Assembly (NCBI GenBank): GCA_945610215.1 | Contig: CALYZR010000066.1 | Span: 1-5,115, forward strand | Direction of reading: 5' to 3' | Origin: an uncultured Clostridium sp. | Lineage (GTDB): Bacteria; Bacillota; Clostridia; TANB77; CAG-508 | Length of the DNA stretch: 5,115 nucleotides | Shown: piece by piece, positions 1 to 5,115 of the stretch | Numbering within the stretch: position 1 is the stretch's first letter | Layout of the letters: each line of letters starts with the position of its first letter | Made by a program: the position numbers and the translations under genes | Notes under the pieces: model-generated | The model's database searches: none | Seen by the model: only the letters and a program-made list of their open reading frames with translations | What the model was told of the DNA's origin: nothing

Positions 1-2148
1 TCTATCCCTAATATTGATATTGCAATTAAAAATCTTGAATCTAATTTTGCTTTAACTGCTTTAGATTTATTAGAAATTGGTAGTATTTTAAAAACTTCTA
101 GAGAATTAAGAGAATATTTTCTTAATGAAGATTGTAGTTTAATATTAGATTCTTGTGACTTAATATATATTAACAAATTACTAGAAAAAGAAATATTTGA
201 TAAGATTTTAGATGAGAATACAATTGCAGATAATGCTTCTTCTAAATTAAGTTCTATTAGAAAATCTCAAAAAAATCTAGGTGTAGAAATTAAGAATAAA
301 CTAAATTCAATAGTTCATTCTAATACTTATTCAAAATATCTTCAAGATAGCATTGTTACAATAAAAAATGAAAGATATGTAATACCCGTAAAAGAAGAAT
401 ATAGAAGTCAAATTAAGGGATTTGTTCATGATGTTTCTTCTAGTGGGTCTACCATTTTTATTGAACCCCTTGCTGTTTTTGAGCTTAATAATGAATTAAA
501 TAATTTAAAAGCTGAAGAAGCAATAGAAATTGCAAAAATTTTAACAGAGCTTTCCAAAAAACTTATGATAATCACTAATGAATTAAAAAACAATATTCAA
601 TTAATTGGCCAACTTGATTTTATATTTTCAAAAGCAAGTTTTAGTAAAAAGCTAAATGGAATAAAACCTAATATCAATAATGAAAAATATATTAATTTAA
701 TTCAAGCTCGTCATCCTTTAATTGACGAAAGTAAAGTTGTTCCAATAGATATTTCCATTGGAAAAGATTATTCTTCTCTTATAATTACAGGTCCGAATAC
801 TGGTGGAAAAACAGTTTGTTTAAAAACTACAGGGCTTTTACTTTTAATGGCATATAGTGGAATTCTAATTCCTTGCAAAGAAAATAGTAGTATTTATGTT
901 TTTGACAATATTTTTGCAGATATTGGTGATGAGCAGAGCATTGCCGAATCTTTAAGTACTTTTTCTTCTCATATTTTAAATATTGTTGAAATCGCTAAAA
1001 ATGCAACTCAAAACAGTCTTATTCTTTTAGACGAACTTGGTTCTGGTACTGATCCAATAGAAGGAAGTCATTTGGCAATAAGCATTTTAGACTATTTTTA
1101 TAATTTGGGAGCAATTGTAATTAGTACTACTCATTATGAGGAATTAAAGCAATATGCAATTATTACAAATGGCTTTGAAAACGCAAGTTTTGAGTTTGAT
1201 TTGGAAACACTATCTCCAACATATAAACTATTAATTGGTATTCCTGGTAAAAGTAATGCTTTTGAAATAAGCGAAAGACTTGGTTTGAAAGGAAGTATTT
1301 TAGATAAAGCTAGATCTTTAATTGATAATGATAATATTTGCATAGAAGATTTATTAAAAGAAATTTACAATAATCAAATTGAAATAGAAAAACAAAAAGA
1401 AGAAATATCTAAAAATTTACGACAAGTAGAAATGCTTAGAAAAAAACTCGAAACCGATTATTCAGATTCAGAAGAGAAAGCTATTCTTATGGTAGAAAAT
1501 GCAAAAAAAGAAGCACGTGATATATTGTTAGATGTTCAAGATGAAGCAACCCAAATAATAAAGAAAATGAATAGTCTTTCAAAGAAAAATAGCAAAACTT
1601 CTCTTCAAGAAATGTATGATTTAAAAAATAAAGTAACTGATAAAATAAAAGATTTTTCTATTAATAATAAAAATCAAAAAGGTAATTTAAGTACAGATGA
1701 AATTAAGCTTGGAATGCAAGTTTACGTTATTCCTCTTGGCAAAAATGGAACTATAGTAAAACTTCCTAATGCCTCTTCTGAAGTAGAAATTCAAGTCGGA
1801 AGTTTGAAAACAACTGTAACTATTGATAAATTAGTTAAAACAAAACAAGAAGTTTTAAAACCTATTCAACCTGCAAAAAACAAATCACTAATAAAATCCA
1901 AAAACATATCTAACGAAATAAATGTAATTGGATTAACAGTAGACGAAGCAATCCCAATAGTAGACAAGTATTTAGATGACGCAAACATTGCAAAATTAGA
2001 AACAGTAAGAATTGTTCATGGAAAAGGGACTGGAAAACTAAAAGTAGGAATTCATACATTTTTAAAAAAGCACCCACATGTTAAATCTTATAGAATGGGA
2101 ACATTTGGTGACGGTGAAATGGGAGTAACAGTTGTAACAATAAAGTAA
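1..2148 (+). CDS. mutS2: Endonuclease MutS2 (5'-truncated by window edge)
   Basis: MutS2 is a MutS-family ATPase with a C-terminal Smr nuclease domain. Family members are linked to suppression of recombination and, in Bacillus, to rescue of collided ribosomes. The frame is open from base 1 and gives 715 residues. The family is usually about 780-790, so roughly 70 N-terminal residues lie outside. The ATG at 565 is internal, because the upstream codons already encode the conserved core (RYVIPVKEEY, then SGSTIFIEP). Codon numbers from base 1: Walker A GPNTGGKT at 264-271; signature-like SLSTFSSHI near 317-325; Walker B LILLDELGSGTDP with Asp344-Glu345; switch His378 in STTHYEEL; a charged coiled coil at about 450-550; a small beta-rich linker (KLGMQVYVIPLGKNGTIV); and a C-terminal Smr domain from about 640 with HGKGTG at 673-678. 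The usual Smr LDLR/LDLH motif reads INVIG here. The gene converges on cca and ends inside a palindrome. The family call is secure. Confidence 0.96.
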   Translation, partial: SIPNIDIAIKNLESNFALTALDLLEIGSILKTSRELREYFLNEDCSLILDSCDLIYINKLLEKEIFDKILDENTIADNASSKLSSIRKSQKNLGVEIKNKLNSIVHSNTYSKYLQDSIVTIKNERYVIPVKEEYRSQIKGFVHDVSSSGSTIFIEPLAVFELNNELNNLKAEEAIEIAKILTELSKKLMIITNELKNNIQLIGQLDFIFSKASFSKKLNGIKPNINNEKYINLIQARHPLIDESKVVPIDISIGKDYSSLIITGPNTGGKTVCLKTTGLLLLMAYSGILIPCKENSSIYVFDNIFADIGDEQSIAESLSTFSSHILNIVEIAKNATQNSLILLDELGSGTDPIEGSHLAISILDYFYNLGAIVISTTHYEELKQYAIITNGFENASFEFDLETLSPTYKLLIGIPGKSNAFEISERLGLKGSILDKARSLIDNDNICIEDLLKEIYNNQIEIEKQKEEISKNLRQVEMLRKKLETDYSDSEEKAILMVENAKKEARDILLDVQDEATQIIKKMNSLSKKNSKTSLQEMYDLKNKVTDKIKDFSINNKNQKGNLSTDEIKLGMQVYVIPLGKNGTIVKLPNASSEVEIQVGSLKTTVTIDKLVKTKQEVLKPIQPAKNKSLIKSKNISNEINVIGLTVDEAIPIVDKYLDDANIAKLETVRIVHGKGTGKLKVGIHTFLKKHPHVKSYRMGTFGDGEMGVTVVTIK

Positions 2149-2215
2149 ATTAAAATAACAATAAGAGGGAAAAAGGGGACTGTCCCCTTTTTCCCTCTTA
2201 TTGTTATTTTAATTT
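2147..2215. repeat. Perfect long palindrome, 34-bp arms around a single base
   Basis: Bases 2147-2180 are the exact reverse complement of 2182-2215, with only T2181 unpaired. I checked all 34 pairs and found no mismatch; pairing stops at 2146/2216. The core is GGGGAC-T-GTCCCC, flanked by A5/T5, then GGGA/TCCC and an AT-rich outer arm. The left arm takes in the last two bases of the mutS2 stop codon. The right arm contains the last three sense codons and the stop codon of the cca reading frame. A simple terminator does not need arms this long, so a mobile palindromic or MITE-like repeat is possible. No flanking target duplication or second copy was seen in the window. Confidence 0.9.
2170..2192. 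terminator. Bidirectional intrinsic terminator between mutS2 and cca
   Basis: The GC-rich core stem GGGGAC/GTCCCC (2175-2180 with 2182-2187) is flanked by five A on one side and five T on the other. RNA from either strand therefore forms a GC hairpin followed by five U. It lies directly after both converging genes, so it most likely ends both transcripts. The U tract is short and followed by CCC, but the long outer stem should stabilise the structure. Confidence 0.75.
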
Positions 2216-3452
2216 TGTTTTCATCCATTTTATTCTTTCTTGGTGTAATTTTTCTCCAAATTTTTTACCTTGTATATTATTATATTTTTTATTTATATAT
2301 TCTCCATCTATTTTTGTTAAAAGCTCTTGTCCTATTTCTTCGAATGTGCATTTTTCTTTTTCTTCTTTACTTAAAATTCCTGTTCTGTTTCTATCACAAT
2401 ATACTACTATTTGCAATCCATGTAACCCCAATACAGATTTATCCACTCTTTCTAAAAAAGCAACTTGCTTTTCTGGTGTCATTTTACTAAATATTCCGTC
2501 CTCTCATGTGCTCTTTGCATGCTGTAACCCCTGCTTTTTTCCAAGATGTTGGCACTCCTATTCTATTGGATAATTTTTTTTCAGCTTCTACTCCTCTTTC
2601 ATCATGTCCATAATGATGTGGTAATATTTCTTTTGGAGTTAATCCTTTTCCTAAATCGTGAACTAATGCACAATATCTTATCATTAAATCATTTGTTAGT
2701 TTAGCACTATTATCAACCACAAGCATTGTATGGTTATAACTGTCTCCTTCCGGATGGTATTCTATTGGTTGAATACTTCCTATTAAATCATATATTTCTT
2801 TAAAATGTATTTCTAAAACCTCTGATTCTCTTAACAGATTAAAAAATATTGATGGCTTTTGCGTAGCTAGTGCTTTCTTAAATTCACAAAATACTCTTTC
2901 TTTTGATAGCAAATTTAATTCGTCTTTTAATTTATTCATCATTTTTATAGTTTCTTCTTCTACTTTAAAATTAAGTTCACTTGCAAATCTAGCTACTCTA
3001 TATACTCTTAATGGATCTTCTTTAAAAGCTTTACTTGTTGCTCTTATTATTTTGTTTTTTAAGTCCTTTTGACCATTAAATGGATCTATTATTTCTTTTG
3101 TTAATACATCTTGTGCTATTGAATTAATTGTTATATCTCTTCTTGCTAAATCCTCTTCAATAGTTATATTTTTATTTGTTGTAATTTCAAATTCCTTATG
3201 CCCTTTTCCTGTCTTTTTCTCTGTCCTAGCAAGAGCAAATTCATGTCCTCCTAAATCGAAAACTTCAAAGGCTTTTCCTCTTATATGTGCATTTGGAAAT
3301 AACTTTATAAATTTTTCTTTTTTCAAACCGACCACACAATAATCTTCATCAAAAATAGGCCTATTTAATAGCGTATCTCTTAATGCTCCTCCTACTAAAT
3401 AAAGCCTACCTCCATGCTCTTCAATTAATTTTGCAATTTTTAGAACTTCCAT
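2204..3452 (-). pseudogene. cca: CCA-adding tRNA nucleotidyltransferase with HD domain, frameshifted
   Basis: The enzyme adds or repairs the 3'-CCA end of tRNAs. The E. coli-type protein also has an HD phosphohydrolase domain. The first frame (3452-2487, 321 residues) has the nucleotidyltransferase motif LVGGALRD (19-26), the metal-binding pair D35-x-D37, RRDITIN (104-110) and the template motif EDPLR (145-149). The HD region has His265-Asp266 in HDLGKGLTP, followed by a His-rich segment at 279-283. It then ends abruptly at CKEHMRGRNI and TAG. The tail continues in another frame (2482-2204 from ATG, 92 residues, beginning MTPEKQVAFLERVDKS). The two parts sum to about 413 residues, matching the roughly 412 of E. 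coli Cca. One extra base near 2498 explains the break: removing it reads HMRGGIFSKMTPEK. The start has AAAGG eight bases upstream. It could be a real lesion, a sequencing error or, less likely, recoding. The catalytic head is intact. Confidence 0.9.
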
Positions 3453-3460
3453 GTTTTTAA

Positions 3461-3465
3461 CCTTT
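3461..3465 (-). promoter_or_regulatory. Ribosome binding site of cca
   Basis: On the minus strand AAAGG lies eight bases before the ATG at 3452-3450. This supports that start, which also places the LVGG motif at the expected distance from the N-terminus. Confidence 0.7.
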
Positions 3466-3501
3466 ATATTTAATATTCTACTTTTTTAATTTATTTATGC
3501 A

Positions 3502-3533
3502 ATTATATTATCATAAGTTCTGTTAATTTGCAA
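3502..3533 (-). promoter_or_regulatory. Candidate cca promoter
   Basis: A perfect TATAAT reads leftward at 3507-3502, about 50 bases before the cca start. The best -35 candidate is TTGCAA at 3533-3528, but its spacing of 20 is longer than ideal. A TAATAT -10 overlapping TATAAT would give spacing 17. The region is very AT-rich, so the exact elements are uncertain. Confidence 0.4.
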
Positions 3534-3558
3534 TTTTCCATTTTATTCCTGTAAATTA

Positions 3559-3588
3559 TTTACATTTATTATGCTTATATGTTATACT
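3559..3588 (+). promoter_or_regulatory. Promoter of the small-peptide (toxin-like) RNA
   Basis: The -35 is TTTACA (3559-3564) and the -10 is TATACT (3583-3588), with 18-bp spacing. A TG dinucleotide one base before the -10 (3580-3581) makes it an extended -10. Transcription should begin near 3594-3596, one or two bases before the hairpin that holds the ribosome binding site. It points away from cca, toward the 22-residue reading frame. Confidence 0.72.
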
Positions 3589-3595
3589 GGTCTTG

Positions 3596-3618
3596 CCTTT
3601 CACCTAAAGGTAGAAAGG
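3596..3618 (+). promoter_or_regulatory. 5' leader hairpin sequestering the Shine-Dalgarno
   Basis: CCTTTC (3596-3601) pairs with GAAAGG (3613-3618). After a bulged A3612, ACC (3602-3604) pairs with GGT (3609-3611) around a TAAA loop. The right arm contains most of the ribosome binding sequence AAAGGAAG (3614-3621). The AGGA core ends 14 bases before the ATG at 3634, which is longer than optimal. A buried, poorly spaced site fits a toxin gene kept at low translation. In pAD1 par an upstream helix likewise covers the fst ribosome binding site. Confidence 0.6.
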
Positions 3619-3621
3619 AAG

Positions 3622-3656
3622 TTGTCTACACAAATGAAAAATTTTCTTAAAGTTTT
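3622..3656 (+). repeat. Direct repeat copy 1, over the peptide start codon
   Basis: The copy starts with TTGTCTACACAAATGAA (3622-3638), identical to 3737-3753. After three extra A it continues with TTTTCTTAAA (3642-3651), identical to 3754-3763, and then four more T. Overall 31 of 32 aligned bases match with one 3-base gap. The ATG at 3634-3636 is inside the first block. RNA read leftward from copy 2 would be complementary to this start region. Confidence 0.92.
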
Positions 3657-3702
3657 GGTCTTATTATTAATACTTCTAATATTGAAAGAATTAGATACAT
3701 AA
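3634..3702 (+). CDS. 22-residue hydrophobic peptide, putative type I toxin
   Basis: The peptide begins MKNFLK, has the hydrophobic core VLVLLLILLIL and ends KELDT. This is a single short membrane-seeking helix with Lys at both ends. In size and composition it resembles the 18-19 residue Ibs toxins, which act at the cytoplasmic membrane. Fst (33 residues) and Ldr (35 residues) have a central proline and a longer charged tail, and both are absent here. I do not recognise a named family. The case for a real gene rests on its surroundings: a good promoter, a Shine-Dalgarno in a leader hairpin, a terminator eight bases after the stop, and an opposing small RNA complementary to its start. An in-frame TTG at 3622 is too close to the Shine-Dalgarno to be preferred. 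It could instead be a non-toxic small membrane peptide; a leader peptide is unlikely because no gene follows on this strand. Confidence 0.6.
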   Translation: MKNFLKVLVLLLILLILKELDT

Positions 3703-3705
3703 GGC

Positions 3706-3738
3706 AAAAGACACTAGTTGCAGCTAGTGTCTTTTTTT
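3706..3738. terminator. Shared bidirectional terminator of the two convergent small RNAs
   Basis: GACACTAG (3710-3717) pairs with CTAGTGTC (3724-3731) around a TTGCAG loop, and A4/T4 extends the stem. Rightward the stem is followed by seven T (3732-3738), a strong intrinsic terminator for the peptide mRNA. Leftward it is followed by four T (3709-3706) and then GCC, which is weaker. It sits between the two convergent promoters and so can end both RNAs, giving them complementary 3' hairpins and loops. It is also the first terminator downstream of the FAD gene. Confidence 0.85.
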
Positions 3739-3768
3739 GTCTACACAAATGAATTTTCTTAAAATTTT
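3737..3768 (+). repeat. Direct repeat copy 2, inside the antisense RNA
   Basis: This is the second copy of the unit at 3622-3656, starting 115 bp downstream and lacking three A. It begins inside the T tract of the terminator, so it has no ribosome binding site. It contains an ATG at 3749-3751 followed by MNFLKIFF in frame, echoing the toxin start MKNFLK. This suggests it began as a duplicate of the toxin 5' end and is now kept as antisense template. Confidence 0.92.
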
Positions 3769-3780
3769 CTTTTCATATAT

Positions 3781-3809
3781 ATTATATTTATTTTTACAAT
3801 ATTTGTCAA
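3781..3809 (-). promoter_or_regulatory. Perfect-consensus promoter of the antisense RNA
   Basis: On the minus strand TTGACA (3809-3804) and TATAAT (3786-3781) are separated by exactly 17 bp, an exact match to the sigma-70/sigma-A consensus. The -35 begins nine bases after the FAD gene stop codon, and the promoter points at the peptide gene. A stronger promoter for the antisense RNA than for the toxin mRNA is what a type I system needs to keep antitoxin in excess. Confidence 0.8.
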
Positions 3810-3817
3810 TACCTATT

Positions 3818-5115
3818 TTACAAATTTCTTGCCATTTGGATTCCTGAACATGATGCCATCATTAATCCTCTTGTCATTCCTCCTCCATCTCCTATTGAGT
3901 ATAATCCTTTTATATTTGTTTCAAATTGCTCATTTATTATTACTTTATTACTATAAAATTTTATTTCTGGTGCATATAAAAGGTTGTCTGGATTTGCAAA
4001 TCCTTCTACAACTTTGTCTATTGCTCTTATAAAGTCTAATATGCTTACCATTGTTCTATAACCTAATGCAAATGTAATATCACCTGCTACTGCTGATTTT
4101 AATGTTGGTTCTACAGAATTTCTTTCTAATTCGTAATCCCAAGTTCTTTTTCCTCTATAAATATCTCCTAATCTTTGGACTACTATATTTCCTGCACCTA
4201 AGTCATTTAAGTTTTGAGCTACATTTCGACCATATCCAATTGGTTTATCAAATGGATGTGTAAAATGATGTGATACTAGTATTGCTAAGTTAGTATTTGT
4301 ACTTTTTCTTTCTTTGTATGAATGACCATTTACTAATGTTAAGTTGTTATCATATACTTCTGCTGATACAAAGCCACTTGGATTTTGGCAGAATGTTCTT
4401 ACTTTATCTCTAAATGGTCCTACTCTTCCAACAAATTTTGCTTCATACATATACTTATTTACATCTTTCATAACTTCGTCTGGAAGTTCATATCTAACAC
4501 CAATATCTACTATTCCTGTATCTGTTTTTATTCCATGTTTATTACACATGTCTACTAACCAATTTGCACCTTTTCTTCCAACTGCTAATACTACTTTATT
4601 TGCATATACACTTTCTAATGGATATTCTTCATTTTCTATATATTTTGCATCTTTTATTTTAACACCTTTTATTGTACCGTCTTCTACTATTAAATCACTA
4701 ACAGTTGTTCCAAATAGCATTTCTACGCCATTATCTTCTATATATTTTTCTAATCTTCCATATACTTCGTGACTTTTTTCTGTTCCTAAATGTCTTATTG
4801 GAATATTTATTAATCTTATTCCATCTTTTTCTGCTCTTTTTGAAATTTTAGCTATTTCTTCTTGATATTCTACACCTTCTAGTTTTTTATCTGCACCAAA
4901 ATCTAAATAAATTTTATCTGTATAATCTATTAATTCTTTTGTTTTTGGAACTCCTATATATTTATGCAAAATTCCTCCAACATGAATATCATCATCTTTA
5001 CTATCATATAATGATAATTTACCATCAGAAAAAGCACCTGCTCCTGAAAATCCATTTGTTATATTACACATTGGTTTACAATGTATACATTTTTTTGTTT
5101 TTTCTATTGGACAAT
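3818..5115 (-). CDS. FAD-dependent dehydrogenase-like protein, COG2509 type (N-terminus outside window)
   Basis: This is a predicted soluble flavoprotein of the uncharacterised FAD-dependent dehydrogenase family; its substrate is unknown. The frame is open from the window edge to the TAA at 3820-3818 and gives 431 visible residues. The ATG at 5071 is internal: the codons before it encode a conserved cysteine cluster, C-x7-C-x2-C-x3-C at residues 1, 9, 12 and 16. The family glycine-rich segment GFSGAGAFSDGKL (21-33) follows at once. The N-terminal Rossmann GxGxxG motif and roughly 50 residues are off-window. Other family-like segments are IPIRHLGTEKSHEVYGRL, VVLAVGRKGANWL, ANPDNLLYAPEIKFYS and the C-terminal FAD-contacting GLYSIGDGGGMTRGLMMA. 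The cysteines could bind an Fe-S cluster or zinc, which is inference. No dedicated terminator is seen before the antisense-RNA promoter. Confidence 0.9.
   Translation of the reverse strand, partial: CPIEKTKKCIHCKPMCNITNGFSGAGAFSDGKLSLYDSKDDDIHVGGILHKYIGVPKTKELIDYTDKIYLDFGADKKLEGVEYQEEIAKISKRAEKDGIRLINIPIRHLGTEKSHEVYGRLEKYIEDNGVEMLFGTTVSDLIVEDGTIKGVKIKDAKYIENEEYPLESVYANKVVLAVGRKGANWLVDMCNKHGIKTDTGIVDIGVRYELPDEVMKDVNKYMYEAKFVGRVGPFRDKVRTFCQNPSGFVSAEVYDNNLTLVNGHSYKERKSTNTNLAILVSHHFTHPFDKPIGYGRNVAQNLNDLGAGNIVVQRLGDIYRGKRTWDYELERNSVEPTLKSAVAGDITFALGYRTMVSILDFIRAIDKVVEGFANPDNLLYAPEIKFYSNKVIINEQFETNIKGLYSIGDGGGMTRGLMMASCSGIQMARNL

Larger units (their letters stand above)
3595..3738 (+). other. Predicted short mRNA of a type I toxin-like gene (RNA I analogue)
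   Basis: The RNA is bounded by the extended -10 promoter and a strong hairpin terminator, giving about 144 nt. It carries a 5' hairpin over the Shine-Dalgarno, a 22-codon hydrophobic reading frame, and a terminator shared with a convergent RNA. The 5' bases GCCTT (3595-3599) are complementary to AAGGC (3701-3705) at the stop codon. A full-length transcript could therefore close 5' to 3', as in several type I toxin mRNAs such as hok. This pairing competes with the 5' hairpin and is only five base pairs, so it is the weaker part of the model. Transcript ends are predicted, not measured. Confidence 0.6.
3706..3774 (-). ncRNA. Predicted antisense antitoxin RNA (RNA II analogue)
   Basis: From the consensus promoter at 3809-3781, transcription should start near 3774 and stop at the shared terminator. 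This gives about 69 nt, close to the size of pAD1 RNA II as I recall it. The 5' part is the complement of repeat copy 2 and so also of copy 1, which includes the toxin ATG. The 3' part is the complement of the toxin mRNA terminator hairpin. Pairing at the repeat would cover the start codon and 12 bases before it, blocking ribosome entry. No reading frame of note is present. The RNA and its role are inferred from sequence alone. Confidence 0.62.

Noticed and set aside
1134..1343. Minus-strand frame of 69 codons inside mutS2
   Set aside because: It lies opposite the ATPase core, has no ribosome binding site or recognisable motif, and is a shadow frame.
565..2148. ATG at 565 as the start of mutS2
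   Set aside because: The same frame is open to base 1 and encodes conserved MutS2 core sequence upstream, so the ATG is an internal Met and the gene is cut by the window edge.
2204..2482. Independent 92-residue gene starting at the ATG at 2482
   Set aside because: It has no well-placed ribosome binding site and reads as the missing tail of Cca. The combined length fits the full enzyme, so it is annotated as part of the frameshifted gene.
2487..2510. Programmed frameshift in cca
   Set aside because: I see no clear slippery heptamer, stimulatory structure or internal Shine-Dalgarno tuned for recoding, and cca is not a known recoded gene. A mutation or base-call error is simpler, though not excluded.
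2215..2573. Plus-strand open frames rich in Phe and Leu opposite cca
   Set aside because: They are antisense shadows of the AT-rich cca coding strand, have no family resemblance and overlap a well-supported gene.
3634..3702. Leader peptide of an attenuator
   Set aside because: No gene follows on the plus strand after the terminator; the next gene is convergent, so there is nothing for attenuation to control.
3749..3847. Second small hydrophobic reading frame starting MNFLKIFF in repeat copy 2
   Set aside because: It follows directly after the terminator T tract, has no Shine-Dalgarno and runs into the 3' end of the FAD gene on the opposite strand. It is better read as a duplicated toxin start kept for antisense pairing.
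3829..4772. Plus-strand frames opposite the FAD gene (3829-4032 and 4344-4772)
   Set aside because: They are complements of a strongly supported flavoprotein gene with low-complexity Leu/Ser/Thr composition, so they are shadows.

Overview
This is an AT-rich window (roughly 30% GC by eye). Gene content, strong Shine-Dalgarno and sigma-A-like signals, and MutS2 point to a low-GC Firmicute, probably a clostridium. That placement is inferred from protein character, not from a search. No rRNA, tRNA, CRISPR array or transposase gene was seen.

Layout. Positions 1-2148 (+) hold a mutS2 gene with its 5' end outside the window. It converges on a minus-strand cca gene (3452-2204), which is E. coli-like and carries an HD domain. 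The cca gene is broken by a frameshift near 2498. Between the two genes lies a perfect 34-bp-arm palindrome (2147-2215) that covers both stop codons and contains a bidirectional terminator. Positions 3453-3817 carry no conventional gene. An FAD-dependent dehydrogenase-like gene (COG2509 type, minus strand) runs from 3818 to the window edge, with its N-terminus outside.

The most interesting part is 3559-3809, which I read as an undescribed-looking type I toxin-antitoxin locus laid out like the par (fst/RNA II) locus of plasmid pAD1. A rightward extended -10 promoter drives a short RNA encoding a 22-residue, very hydrophobic peptide (3634-3702). The ribosome binding site of that RNA lies in a 5' hairpin. 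A leftward promoter that matches consensus exactly (TTGACA, 17 bp, TATAAT) drives a short counter-transcript of about 70 nt. The two RNAs meet at a shared hairpin terminator (3706-3738). A direct repeat lies over the peptide start codon (3622-3656) and again inside the counter-transcript (3737-3768). The counter-transcript is therefore complementary to the toxin translation start even though the two are encoded 115 bp apart. The peptide itself resembles Ibs-like short toxins more than Fst.

How the parts may interact: mutS2, cca and the FAD gene look like independent housekeeping genes. The FAD gene is co-directional with the antitoxin RNA and has no other visible terminator before it, so its readthrough could add to antitoxin supply. 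The functional roles of the small RNAs are inferred from sequence architecture only.
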